Assembly: GCF_900108085.1 (NCBI RefSeq)
Contig: NZ_FNVR01000007.1
Location: 1 to 64,000, forward strand
Source of the DNA: Algoriphagus boritolerans DSM 17298 = JCM 18970
Lineage (GTDB): Bacteria > Bacteroidota > Bacteroidia > Cytophagales > Cyclobacteriaceae
Length of the DNA: 64,000 nt
Reading direction: 5' to 3'
Part shown: piece after piece, positions 8,970 to 18,290 of the stretch
Numbering within the stretch: position 1 is the first letter of the stretch
How the letters are laid out: every line of letters begins with the position of its first letter
Position numbers and translations under genes: made by a program
The notes under the pieces: generated by a model
Told to the model about the DNA's origin: nothing
Databases searched by the model: none
Seen by the model: only the letters and a program-made list of their open reading frames with translations

Positions 8970-9356
8970 CTATTCCTTCTCTATCAATTCGAAGATTCGA
9001 TGAATTTTATCAAAAGATATGGGTTTTTCAAAAAAATCGATCACCTGAGAATAATTTTTAGCAGTTTCTAAGTGAATCGGATTTACCGATGAGGTGAGAA
9101 TAAAAACTTTGGATGCCGCATCATTTCTCTTGGTGAGTTCATCCAATAAATCCCAACCACTCATGTCATTCAAATAAATATCGACCAACAAAAATCTTTT
9201 GCCGGAAACAGAATGAGTATTGGTAAGGTGGTCGAGGGCTTTTTGTCCGGAATTATATAGGGTAATTTTGACATCAGACCGGACTTTTAAAAACATCTTT
9301 TCCAAGATGGTTAACAGAACTTCATCATCGTCCACCAAAACAAGTTCAAGCTTCAT
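8970..9356 (-). CDS. Single-domain response regulator (CheY-like)
   Basis: 128 residues from ATG 9356; a TTG 18 nt upstream is possible but less likely. It consists only of a receiver domain: acidic pocket VDDDE (residues 8-12), phosphoacceptor D59 in LLVDIYLNDMSG, Thr/Ser switch in FILTSS, and K in FFEKPISF. No output domain is attached. Its start overlaps the end of the REC-PAS-DHp gene by 11 nt, and it is the last of five co-directional signalling genes. It probably acts as a phosphate shuttle or sink in a phosphorelay; its final target is not visible. Confidence 0.9.
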   Translation of the reverse strand: MKLELVLVDDDEVLLTILEKMFLKVRSDVKITLYNSGQKALDHLTNTHSVSGKRFLLVDIYLNDMSGWDLLDELTKRNDAASKVFILTSSVNPIHLETAKNYSQVIDFFEKPISFDKIHRIFELIEKE

Positions 9357-10374
9357 TTTTTTGGATGGATACAATATTTTCTAATCGTTGACTTATATCA
9401 CGAATGATTTGGTCCAGTTCCAATGAAGAATCATTGATATGGCCGATAAGACTGGCACATTCTTCCGTAGTCTCCGGAATTTCGGTTTCAAGTAAGTTGA
9501 CAAGAGCCAATAATCTTGCCAATGGAGCTCGGATTACATGCGATTGAATCCAGGCAATTTCGCGGAAAGTTTCATTTTGCTTCTCGATGGTGTTTACGTA
9601 TCTCAATCGTTCGGTGATGTCATTCACCAATACGAGCACGGAACTCCTGCCATTGAATACCAACGGGTTGGTGGTAGCTTCTACGAAAATTACTTCTCCG
9701 TTCTTTTTTTTATGACGAAAGACCGTTTTTGGCTTCAACTCGATTCCCTTGCGTGTATCCGCAACTGCCTCTTCCATTAATTTGATGTCTTCTTCTGGCC
9801 GGATGTCATGGATCCGCATGCTTAAAAATTCACTTTCGCTAAATCCATAGTGAGCTATTGCAGCTTGGTTGATATTCAAAAAGTGAAAGGTCTCTAAATC
9901 GTAAACCCACATTGGCAATGGGCTGAGCTGAAATAGATCACTGTATCGCTTTTCTGATTTTTGAATTTGATCTACAAACTTGCTACGCTGAATCGCATAA
10001 ATTATGCTCTTGTAGAGTATGATGGGAGTAAGCTCATCTTTCAGTAAGTAGTCTGAAACACCAAGTCCTAAAGACTTAATGCTAAAATCAAGATCTGAGA
10101 AGCCGGTAAGTGCCACTACAGGTGTCCCTACTGCTAACTCCAAAACTCCGACAATCAACTGTTCGCCCGAAAGATCCGGTAACGACAAGTCCAGAAAAAT
10201 GATATCAAAGTGATTGGCTTTGTCCTCCAGGATTTTTTTAGCGGATAGAAAAGTCTCCGCGCGGGTGAGTCTTGGATTTAGGATATTCTCCGTCAAGTAT
10301 TCCTCGATGAGGATAAAGTCTCCCAGATTGTCTTCAATGATCAGAAAATTGTAGGATTTTTCGTCCATTCTCAT
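9346..10374 (-). CDS. Receiver-PAS-DHp protein lacking the kinase ATPase domain
   Basis: 342 residues. Residues 8-130 are a receiver with IIEDN, phosphoacceptor D62 (FLDLSLPDLSG) and K in LLKDEL. Residues ~145-260 are a PAS/PAC domain (SPLPMWVYDL... ITERLRYV). Residues ~265-335 form a dimerisation helix pair with an H-box S-H279-V-I-R-A-P-L. The protein then ends: no N, G1, F or G2 boxes are present, and the stop falls before the next gene in an overlapping, normal-looking junction, so this is not obvious decay. It could serve as a phosphotransfer scaffold or be phosphorylated in trans by a neighbouring kinase. Confidence 0.85.
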   Translation of the reverse strand: MRMDEKSYNFLIIEDNLGDFILIEEYLTENILNPRLTRAETFLSAKKILEDKANHFDIIFLDLSLPDLSGEQLIVGVLELAVGTPVVALTGFSDLDFSIKSLGLGVSDYLLKDELTPIILYKSIIYAIQRSKFVDQIQKSEKRYSDLFQLSPLPMWVYDLETFHFLNINQAAIAHYGFSESEFLSMRIHDIRPEEDIKLMEEAVADTRKGIELKPKTVFRHKKKNGEVIFVEATTNPLVFNGRSSVLVLVNDITERLRYVNTIEKQNETFREIAWIQSHVIRAPLARLLALVNLLETEIPETTEECASLIGHINDSSLELDQIIRDISQRLENIVSIQKNEA

Positions 10375-10379
10375 GCGTT

Positions 10380-10814
10380 TCAGTTATTGGGTAATATAGC
10401 GGTGCCAAACCAAAACTCCTCAATTTTGCAAGTAACATTTACAAATTCTGATACCTCAAGTGGCTTGATGATATAGCAGTTTGCATGCTCTTGATAAGCT
10501 TTGAATATGTCTATTTCTGAGGAAGATGTAGTCAGGATTATGATGGGTATATGTTTCAGATCTGGGTGATTTTTAGAGCTTTGCAGCACTTCATGTCCGT
10601 TTTTCTTAGGCAGATTAATGTCCAAAAGTATCAGATCCGGCAAGTCTTGTTTCTTATTGTGCAGGCAGTCCACCAGGAAGTTTAAGGCCTCACTGCCGTT
10701 TCTGGAAACCCGTAATTCATGCTTGACTTTGCATTCTTCCAAGGCTTCGGTAGTTAAAAGTATATCCCCTTCGTTGTCCTCCACCAAAAGGATTTTCATC
10801 GGTTTTTTATCCAT
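10380..10814 (-). CDS. Rcp1-type response regulator
   Basis: 144 residues, a lone receiver of the Rcp1/phytochrome-partner type: LLVEDNEGDILL acidic pocket, phosphoacceptor D65 in LILLDINLPKKNG, LTTS switch, and K in YIIKPLE. The long loop before the phosphoacceptor strand and the VEDN-x-GD motif separate it from CheY-type receivers. Its start overlaps the stop of the CHASE kinase gene by 8 nt, so this kinase is its most probable phosphodonor. No DNA-binding domain is present. Confidence 0.9.
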   Translation of the reverse strand: MDKKPMKILLVEDNEGDILLTTEALEECKVKHELRVSRNGSEALNFLVDCLHNKKQDLPDLILLDINLPKKNGHEVLQSSKNHPDLKHIPIIILTTSSSEIDIFKAYQEHANCYIIKPLEVSEFVNVTCKIEEFWFGTAILPNN

Positions 10815-12801
10815 AATTTTTCAGTGTAAATAAAAATTTACTTCCAGCACCAAGAGTTGACTCTACCCAAATTTTTCCCCCATGCTGGGTCACTATTTTC
10901 CTACAAGTAGCCAGTCCCATCCCTGTTCCGGGATATTTTTCTTTTGGATGCACTCTGTTCAATATACCAAAGATAAATTCTAGATACTCACCTTCAATAC
11001 CAATTCCGTTGTCCTCAACAGAAAATTCCAAAAAATCATTTTCCACTCTTCCGGAAATCTTAATTATCAGTTCTGTGTCAGTTTTTCTGTATTTCAGCGA
11101 ATTCCCGATAAGATTTTGAAATAAGATTTGAATCGGGGTTTTGATCCCCATGATCGCAGGCAAATCATCTACAATTATTTTTGCATTGGATTCCCTGATC
11201 AAATCTGATTTTAGCTCCAATACGCTCTTTACCAATTCGTTAGCATTTATTTTTTCCAACGAATTGGGATGAAATCCAACCTTGGAATATTCCAGGAGAT
11301 CATTGATGAGGGTGGTTAGGCGTTTGGAACCGTCTATGGCAAAGTTGATGTATTGGTTGGCTTTTGCATCCAAATCCTTACTGTACTTTTTCTCCAGCAA
11401 GGACATAAATGAACTGATCATTCGGAGCGGTTCCCGCAGGTCGTGGGAAGCCAGAAAAGCAAATACTTTTAATTCTTCATTGGCATTGGCCAAGCTTTGA
11501 TTCGCTTCCATGACCTGGATTTCAGCCTTTTTACGTTTGGAAATGTCCTGAGTGGCACCGATCATTCGAATAGGTGCTCCTATATCGTCTCGTTGGATGT
11601 AACCTTTGTCGATAATGTAGGCATAGGTATCATCAGCTCGTTTTACCCGGAATTCCTGTTCCCAAAATTGGGCATCACTTCGGAGTGTTTTTTCCAGATT
11701 TTCCGAAACCTTCACTGCATCCTCGGGATGGATTATTGTTTTCCAAAAGTCATGATTCTTTGTCCTTTCATCCATTTGGTACCCAAACATCTTGAAAAAG
11801 TGGGCTGACCGGAAGACCTTATTTGAAGTCAGATCCCAGTCCCAAATCACGTCGGATGTCGCTTTGGTAGCCAGCTCAAAACGTTCATTCGCCTCCAGTA
11901 TTTCCTTGGATTGTTCTTCAACCTTCTTTCGCAAAAGGGCAGGTTGTCGAGCGAGGATCCAAGCTAAATAGCCCACCGCAAATGAGAGGATAAACCGAAG
12001 GAAAACAGTGAAAAGTCCCGCGGAAAATGCTTTACTTTTTTTGAGTTGAACTGAAAGTGTCCAGTTTCCAATATCAATAGGGGAACTGGCCAGAAATCCC
12101 GTTGCTATTGATTTATCATCTGATGGGATGTAGTTTTCCAACTCACGGGTGTTTGGATTGATTTTAGTTAGTTTGATTGTAAAATCCCCGTCCGGATCAT
12201 CATTTAATTTCCCTGCCTCAAAGATCGTTTCCATGTAAATGATGATGGCAGACAGGCCTTTGAGTTTTTCGTTTTCAAAAATGGGATACCTTCCGACTAT
12301 ACCCACCCCGCCTTGTTTGAGATGAATTGGCCCTGAGAAAAAGACATCTTTTCTAAGGACGGCTTCCATTACTTCTTTGTTTGTCGTAGGATCAGCGAGC
12401 ACATTGTATCCAATGACTGTCTCATTGCCGGCTAGCGGGTAAACGGCCACGATAGTACCGCTATCCAGGTATTGGATGACATCCACCAGTGGATTGCTTT
12501 CTAAAATTCCTTTACCGATTTTATCAAAATCATCGACGATGTTTTCCTGATTTTGAGCAAAAAATCCCAGCGTTTTAACTGCCGAGACGCCGTTGTTTAA
12601 GGCGGAGTACAGGTTATTTTCAAGTTCGTTCAATTTGAAGAGGACTTCCTCCCGTTCGATGGACAGCCTGAGCTTGTACTCTGTGTAGGAGAGGTACATG
12701 CTGAGCGTTAAGCTCAGAATAAAAACAATCCATCCGGTGTTTCTAGGGTTTGCAGAAAATCTGTTTTTCACCCAATTTTTCAAATTTTCCAAAAGTGCCA
12801 T
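10807..12801 (-). CDS. CHASE-type membrane sensor histidine kinase with PAS domain
   Basis: 664 residues. A first membrane helix at ~22-40 and a second at ~262-285 bracket a ~220-residue periplasmic region resembling a CHASE sensor domain (IQYLDSGTIVAVYPL, GPIHLKQGGVGIVGRYPIF). A PAS_3/PAC domain follows (~305-425, with VIWDWDL and FRVKRADD), then a HisKA with H453 in FLASHDLREPLRMI, and a HATPase domain (~550-664; VEDNGIGI, GTGMGLATCRKIV). This kinase type partners Rcp1-like regulators, and one is encoded directly behind it. The upstream giant kinase gene ends only 3 bp before its start. Ligand unknown. Confidence 0.9.
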   Translation of the reverse strand: MALLENLKNWVKNRFSANPRNTGWIVFILSLTLSMYLSYTEYKLRLSIEREEVLFKLNELENNLYSALNNGVSAVKTLGFFAQNQENIVDDFDKIGKGILESNPLVDVIQYLDSGTIVAVYPLAGNETVIGYNVLADPTTNKEVMEAVLRKDVFFSGPIHLKQGGVGIVGRYPIFENEKLKGLSAIIIYMETIFEAGKLNDDPDGDFTIKLTKINPNTRELENYIPSDDKSIATGFLASSPIDIGNWTLSVQLKKSKAFSAGLFTVFLRFILSFAVGYLAWILARQPALLRKKVEEQSKEILEANERFELATKATSDVIWDWDLTSNKVFRSAHFFKMFGYQMDERTKNHDFWKTIIHPEDAVKVSENLEKTLRSDAQFWEQEFRVKRADDTYAYIIDKGYIQRDDIGAPIRMIGATQDISKRKKAEIQVMEANQSLANANEELKVFAFLASHDLREPLRMISSFMSLLEKKYSKDLDAKANQYINFAIDGSKRLTTLINDLLEYSKVGFHPNSLEKINANELVKSVLELKSDLIRESNAKIIVDDLPAIMGIKTPIQILFQNLIGNSLKYRKTDTELIIKISGRVENDFLEFSVEDNGIGIEGEYLEFIFGILNRVHPKEKYPGTGMGLATCRKIVTQHGGKIWVESTLGAGSKFLFTLKNYG

Positions 12802-12804
12802 AGT

Positions 12805-15800
12805 TTATTTTGCTAAGGTGAAATAAAAATTGCTTCCGGCACCAAGTGATGATTCTACCCAGATTTTTCCTCCGTGTAGTTCAACGATTTTTTTACACAA
12901 TGCCAGGCCAATTCCTGATCCGGAGTATTGCTCTTTTTGATGTAGACGCTGGAAAATGATGAATATCTTATCCTGATACTCTGGGTCTATTCCGATTCCA
13001 TTGTCTCTGACCGAAAACTTCCATTCTGATTCATATTCGTGGCCTTCAATCCAGATTTCGGGTCTATTTCCTTTTTCCTGATATTTCAGCCCGTTTGAAA
13101 TGAGATTTTGAAATAGCTGAATGATCGCGTTGACATAACAATGGATATCAGGAAGCGGGCCAAGATGGATAATCGCTCCTTTTTCTTTTATCAGTTTCCC
13201 ATTCAGTAATAGAACTTCATTAATTAGATCAGAGGAGGCACTGAGTTTTTTGGTGCCGGCGATAGTTCCTATTCTGGAAAATTCCAATAAATCCAGAATG
13301 ATTTCCTTCATCCGTCTAGCTCCGTCTATAGCAAAATGAATGTATTGAAGTCCTTTTTCATCCAAAATCGTAGCATATTTTCGTTCGATGAGTCCCAGAA
13401 AGCTGGAAATCATCCGTAGGGGTTCCTGAAGATCATGAGAGGCTACATAGGCAAACTGTTCGAGTTCTTTATTTGAAGCTTCCAATTTGCTATTGGCAAG
13501 GGCAAGTTCGGTGTTCAGTGCTTTCAATGATTCTTCATAGGATTTTCTTGGGGTGATATCCTGTATTGCCCCTACGACTCGTGTGGCTTTTCCTTTAGAA
13601 TCTCTGAGAATTGTGCCTTTATCAGCTAAATAACGCATTGCCCCATCTTTTCTCAAAAAGCGATATTCAGCTTCAAAAAAAGTGTTCTCAGGACTGCTCA
13701 GGACGTTTTGATAAAGTGAAATTACCCGTTCTCTGTCCTCCGGATGAATATGGTCCCGCCACCTGTCGTAGTTGTCATAAATGCCCGCGATTTCCTCTCC
13801 AAAGAGAGCGTTGAAACCTTCTCCCCAATAATGCTCGCCGGTCTCAATATTCCAATCCCAAATCGCATCGTGGGAAGCTTGAGAGATTAATCTAAAGCGC
13901 TCATTGAATTCCTGGATTTGCTTTTCAGATTCTTTTTTGGAGGTGATATCTTTCAAAATCACGGAGAGTCCACCCTGTGAAGGGTAGATGGTCACTTCCA
14001 GCCATTTATTAATCCAGGAGTCGAATGCCTCAAAATACTGGGATTGGTTTTCCTGAAAAACGAGTTCATAGGCTTTTTTGAATTGCTCATTTTCGACCTC
14101 AACAAAATCCCATAGGCTCCGGCCGACAATACTTTCCCGCTTAATCCCGGTAAGCTTTTCCACTACATTATTCCAGTAGGTGACCGTGTAGTTTTTATCC
14201 AAAGCATAAAATGAGTCACCGATACTTTCCAAAAGTGAATCTCTGGACTCGAAGGCATCACGGATTCGGTCCAAATTCTGCTTTCGCTCTATGGCAAGGG
14301 ATAAATTCGTGGTGACTGAAGCCAGGAATCCGATCTCATCTTCGGACCATATTTTATGAGTAGTGCAGTCATCGAATCCTATAAAGCCATAAAACTGCCC
14401 ATCTACAAAGATTGGCATGATTAGGATGGACTTGATTCCCTGAGCTTCCAAAATTTGTTTCATGGACTCTTCTGCTTCCTCGGTTACCACGATTAATGGT
14501 TTCCCCTGGAGTACCGCCTGATAGGTGATCGGATGTTCCTGGAGTGGTATGGCCTGATATTCAGCATTATCTAATTCTGAACTCACCAGTCCATTTGTCC
14601 ATTCATGGGTTTGTTGGGTAAAATGAAGCCCCGATACAGGGTCTTGGAAATTTTTAAAGAAATAAACCCGGTCAGCTCCAGAGGATTCTCCCATTAATTG
14701 AAGAATCGGGCTCAGCAGCTCTTGCCAATTTTCAGTTTCAAGAAGCGATTGGATAATGTAAGAGATGGCGGCTATCAGGTTGGTCTTTTTCTGAATCTCC
14801 AGCTCCTTTTCTTTTTCTTGGCTGATGTCAGTCAAGCTCCCGACCATTCGGTAGGGTTCTCCATCCGAATCCCTCAGAATGACCGTGTTTTCTTTGACGA
14901 TGGTGTAGGTTCCATCAAACTTTTTGAAGCGGTATTCGCCATACCAGCGGTTTTGATTTTTATCGTTTCGGGCGATTTTAATGGATTCCCAAATGGCCGG
15001 CAGGTCCTCCGGATGAATCATAGTTTGCCATACATCCTCCGAAACATGGTCCATCTCTTCCGGATAGCCAAAAAGGCGGTGGTATCCTTTACCCCAAAAA
15101 ATCGAATTCTTCTTGATATCCCAGTCCCAAATCGCATCTGATACCGCCTGGGTGGCCAAGTGAAAGCGTTCATTGCTGGTGATCAGCGAATGTTCCGCCC
15201 AAAAGCGATCCGTCTCATCCATTACCGTCGAGATCATAATATCCTGTTCGGGGAGCGGAATGTTCTTGGCAGTGATGATTTTCTCTTTCCCGCTTTGGGT
15301 CATGATTGGAATATTTTTCCAGATCATTCTCCCCGGATCCCCGCTTTGGATATCTTCTAATATCCTTTGTGTGATGGATTCCCGGATTTTTTGGTTCGGG
15401 AATACTTTTTGGTAAAAACTTTCAACATCGAGAAACAAATCAGCAGGCCATCCATAAATCTCACCAAAAGCGGGGTTGACATAGGTGGTTTGTCCCGTGC
15501 TGATTTTGTTTACTGCAATGCCTAAGGGGAGATTTTTGAGAGTTGATTCAATGAAGATATTTCGCTCAAGCAGCTCCCGCTCGATCGTCCTTTCCTTGGT
15601 GATATCTTGTGCGGTACCCCGGAATCGCTTGGATTTCGTTTTTGGATCAAATTCGATTCCCCCCTTTTCGTGAATGTATTTGATTTCTCCGGAGGAAAGT
15701 AGGATTCTGTGTACGGCATCCAAAGGTTCACCTCCGGACAGCGCCCGATTGTGGTGTTCAAGAAAACTGGCCTGGTCCTCCGGATGAATCGTATTAAAAA

Positions 15801-17145
15801 ACAGTTCAAAGTTTGGATTGAATCGACTTTTGTTTATTCCCCAAATGACAAAGATTTCATCAGACCAGTAAATTTCTTCTGTCTGAACATCAAATTCCCA
15901 GTACCCGAGTTTTCCTATCTTTTGTGCAAGATTCAGACGCTCCAGCAGCTCGTTTTGCTTTTGTTCTTCCAGTATTAGTTTGGTGACATCCAGGCTATAA
16001 CACCCCACTGCGGCGACTTTATTTTCTTCAAAAATTGGCTTAAAATAAACTTCCATGTAGCCGCCTTTTTGTATAAGAGAGACTTTTCTCACGACAGAAA
16101 AGGCCTCGCCTGCCAATGCCCGGTCGTACCAGGCTTTCCATTCTTGAATAAAAAAGTCTGGTAATGGGGTGTTAACGATCAGATTGTCACCTGATTTAAT
16201 TTCCCAATTCCCAATTTCCTTCATTGCCGAAAGAAATTTGTCGTTTGCAGTGAGCAAACAATAATTGCGGTTAACTGCCCAAATGGTTTCCGGAGAGGAG
16301 TCCAGAACAATGGCAAGTTTTTGACGGTCTTGACGAAGAGTTTCTCTTGTTTGGACGAGCTGGGTGATATCTCTTGCGATGGCAAAAACGGTATTGGTGA
16401 TTCGGTCAAGTGTGGCAGACCAATTCAGGTGAATGATTGACCCGTCTTTTTTGAAATAGCGATTTTTGAAATCAGCGGAAGGAATACCTGCCATTATTTG
16501 CTTCCTGATCTCTAGGGTCGCCTGAAAGTCATCCGGGTGGATAAGTTCCCGGAAGGATTTCCCGATGAGTTCTTCGGGTTGATAACCCAAGATCTTGAAA
16601 CTGGACTTAGAAACCTTCTGATAGTAGCCCGCTTCGTTGGCTAAAAATATCAAATCCTGCGTTGTATTCAGGATGTTTTCGATTTGGAGATTGGTTTTTT
16701 GAAGTTCGATCTCCTGCTGTTTTTCTTGAGTTATGTCTTTGAATACGCCAAAAAGACGAGTTGCCTTTTTATCGGCATCCAACTCCACTATCCCTTCAGA
16801 AATGATATACCGAACTTCTCCATTGGAATGAATGATCCGTTTTTCAACTTTGAAAGGTTGACCTGTCCTGATCGAATTCATGTAGTGGGATCTGGCCAAT
16901 TCCCGATCGTCAGGATGAACGACAGAAAGCGCTAAGTCTATCGAGGGCTTGACTTGATTCGGATCCAATCCCAAAATCCTGTAAAATTGATCCGACCACT
17001 TGTTTTCCCCTGTTTTTAGATCGATTTCCCAATGTCCAATTCCTCCCAATGACTCAATTTGCTTGAGCAATTCTTCAGATCGTTCTAAAGTTTGAGTGGA
17101 ATTATTAAAAAACTGAGAATCTCTAGTCGTAGAGGATTTACCCAT
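12805..17145 (-). CDS. Giant cytosolic multi-PAS/GAF sensor histidine kinase
   Basis: 1446 residues, no signal peptide or membrane helix. By repeated IWDW-type cores and PAC strands I count eight PAS domains: six in a row from ~25 to ~785, a GAF domain at ~800-960 (LLETENWQELLSPIL... GFIGFDDC), then two more PAS to ~1200. The kinase core follows: H1237 in YVASHDLQEPLRMI and a HATPase ending at 1446 (RDNGIGIDPEYQ, GSGIGLALCKKIVELHGG). The PAS repeats are diverged, so they are not recent copies. The gene heads the five-gene signalling cluster. No receiver is fused. The number of PAS units is my estimate from motifs. Confidence 0.9.
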   Translation of the reverse strand: MGKSSTTRDSQFFNNSTQTLERSEELLKQIESLGGIGHWEIDLKTGENKWSDQFYRILGLDPNQVKPSIDLALSVVHPDDRELARSHYMNSIRTGQPFKVEKRIIHSNGEVRYIISEGIVELDADKKATRLFGVFKDITQEKQQEIELQKTNLQIENILNTTQDLIFLANEAGYYQKVSKSSFKILGYQPEELIGKSFRELIHPDDFQATLEIRKQIMAGIPSADFKNRYFKKDGSIIHLNWSATLDRITNTVFAIARDITQLVQTRETLRQDRQKLAIVLDSSPETIWAVNRNYCLLTANDKFLSAMKEIGNWEIKSGDNLIVNTPLPDFFIQEWKAWYDRALAGEAFSVVRKVSLIQKGGYMEVYFKPIFEENKVAAVGCYSLDVTKLILEEQKQNELLERLNLAQKIGKLGYWEFDVQTEEIYWSDEIFVIWGINKSRFNPNFELFFNTIHPEDQASFLEHHNRALSGGEPLDAVHRILLSSGEIKYIHEKGGIEFDPKTKSKRFRGTAQDITKERTIERELLERNIFIESTLKNLPLGIAVNKISTGQTTYVNPAFGEIYGWPADLFLDVESFYQKVFPNQKIRESITQRILEDIQSGDPGRMIWKNIPIMTQSGKEKIITAKNIPLPEQDIMISTVMDETDRFWAEHSLITSNERFHLATQAVSDAIWDWDIKKNSIFWGKGYHRLFGYPEEMDHVSEDVWQTMIHPEDLPAIWESIKIARNDKNQNRWYGEYRFKKFDGTYTIVKENTVILRDSDGEPYRMVGSLTDISQEKEKELEIQKKTNLIAAISYIIQSLLETENWQELLSPILQLMGESSGADRVYFFKNFQDPVSGLHFTQQTHEWTNGLVSSELDNAEYQAIPLQEHPITYQAVLQGKPLIVVTEEAEESMKQILEAQGIKSILIMPIFVDGQFYGFIGFDDCTTHKIWSEDEIGFLASVTTNLSLAIERKQNLDRIRDAFESRDSLLESIGDSFYALDKNYTVTYWNNVVEKLTGIKRESIVGRSLWDFVEVENEQFKKAYELVFQENQSQYFEAFDSWINKWLEVTIYPSQGGLSVILKDITSKKESEKQIQEFNERFRLISQASHDAIWDWNIETGEHYWGEGFNALFGEEIAGIYDNYDRWRDHIHPEDRERVISLYQNVLSSPENTFFEAEYRFLRKDGAMRYLADKGTILRDSKGKATRVVGAIQDITPRKSYEESLKALNTELALANSKLEASNKELEQFAYVASHDLQEPLRMISSFLGLIERKYATILDEKGLQYIHFAIDGARRMKEIILDLLEFSRIGTIAGTKKLSASSDLINEVLLLNGKLIKEKGAIIHLGPLPDIHCYVNAIIQLFQNLISNGLKYQEKGNRPEIWIEGHEYESEWKFSVRDNGIGIDPEYQDKIFIIFQRLHQKEQYSGSGIGLALCKKIVELHGGKIWVESSLGAGSNFYFTLAK

Positions 17146-17219
17146 GTGATGATGACTTTTAACTCATGAATATAAGTCAATAGGATTTTGATACCTACCA
17201 AGTGCTTTTTTGTGTAAAC

Positions 17220-18290
17220 CTACAGCCTTACTACTTCTCCCGTTTTCACAGATTCATCACAAGCAAAGGCGATTCTGAGGCTATTGAGGGCGTCATCCAA
17301 ATGATCGGTTAAATTCATGTTTTCCCTGATGGCTTTTAGAAAATAGGCTTGTTCCCGATCGCAAAGGCCCTGATGGTCCGGTTCGTCAGTCATATCTACC
17401 CAAGTGTCCTTTTTCAGGAAATGGTTTTTATCATCGATGTCTGCATGATGGATTCGAATGGATTCGGTTTTGGTGTGGCTATCGACCTGGTCGGATTTTC
17501 CGGAAGCTCCCGCGTCTTTGGCTACGATGGAGACAGCTCCTTTGGGCCCAAACACATCTTTTACAAAAAAGGCAGTTTCGCTGATCATCGGGCCCCATCC
17601 TGCTTCATACCAACCTACCGAGCCATCCTCAAATCTGATCTGCAATTGCCCGTAATTATAATTTTCAGTAGCGATGTCCTCAGTCAATCTGGCACCGATG
17701 GCCGACACCCACACAGGCTTGGATCGGGTCATTTGGCACATCACATCAATGTAATGAACCCCGCAATCCACGATTGGGCTGAGTGACTTCATCAAATTGC
17801 GATGGACATCCCACATGTATCCCTGGCTTTGCTGATTCAGATTCATTCGCATCACGAGTGGTTTACCCAGTTTTTGAGCTTCTTCAATGAATCTGATCCA
17901 GGAAGGATGATGCCGAAGGATGTATCCTACCACTACTTTTTTTCCGGATTGCTTAGCCTTTGCAATGATTTTTTCACAGCCTGAAACTGTGTCCGCGAGC
18001 GGTTTTTCGATAAAAATATGACAGCCTGCCTCCAGCGCCTTCAATGCAAATTCTTCATGGGTATCCGGATAGGTAGAAATACAAACCGCTTCCGGTTGGG
18101 TCCTGGTCAAAGCTTCCTCAAAGTCATCAAAAAGCGGATAATTGGTGCCGAGCTTCTCGTTGAGTCGCACTTTGCTGGCTCCTCGGGCCACAAGACCACA
18201 AATTTCAAATTCAGGCATGGAATGGTAAGCTGCTGCATGGGACGCTCCCATATTGCCGCATCCTACAATGAGTATTCTGATGGGATTCAT
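17220..18290 (-). CDS. Gfo/Idh/MocA family oxidoreductase
   Basis: 356 residues. The N-terminal Rossmann fold has ILIVGCGNMGASHAAAY, and the catalytic-lysine motif FIEKPLA lies near residue 97. The C-terminal substrate domain contains DCGVHYIDVM with the usual catalytic His. Members oxidise or epimerise sugars, inositols or related compounds with NAD(P); the substrate cannot be told from sequence. Its ATG overlaps the stop of the upstream cyclophilin gene by 4 nt, an odd pairing in function but clear translational coupling. Confidence 0.9.
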   Translation of the reverse strand: MNPIRILIVGCGNMGASHAAAYHSMPEFEICGLVARGASKVRLNEKLGTNYPLFDDFEEALTRTQPEAVCISTYPDTHEEFALKALEAGCHIFIEKPLADTVSGCEKIIAKAKQSGKKVVVGYILRHHPSWIRFIEEAQKLGKPLVMRMNLNQQSQGYMWDVHRNLMKSLSPIVDCGVHYIDVMCQMTRSKPVWVSAIGARLTEDIATENYNYGQLQIRFEDGSVGWYEAGWGPMISETAFFVKDVFGPKGAVSIVAKDAGASGKSDQVDSHTKTESIRIHHADIDDKNHFLKKDTWVDMTDEPDHQGLCDREQAYFLKAIRENMNLTDHLDDALNSLRIAFACDESVKTGEVVRL

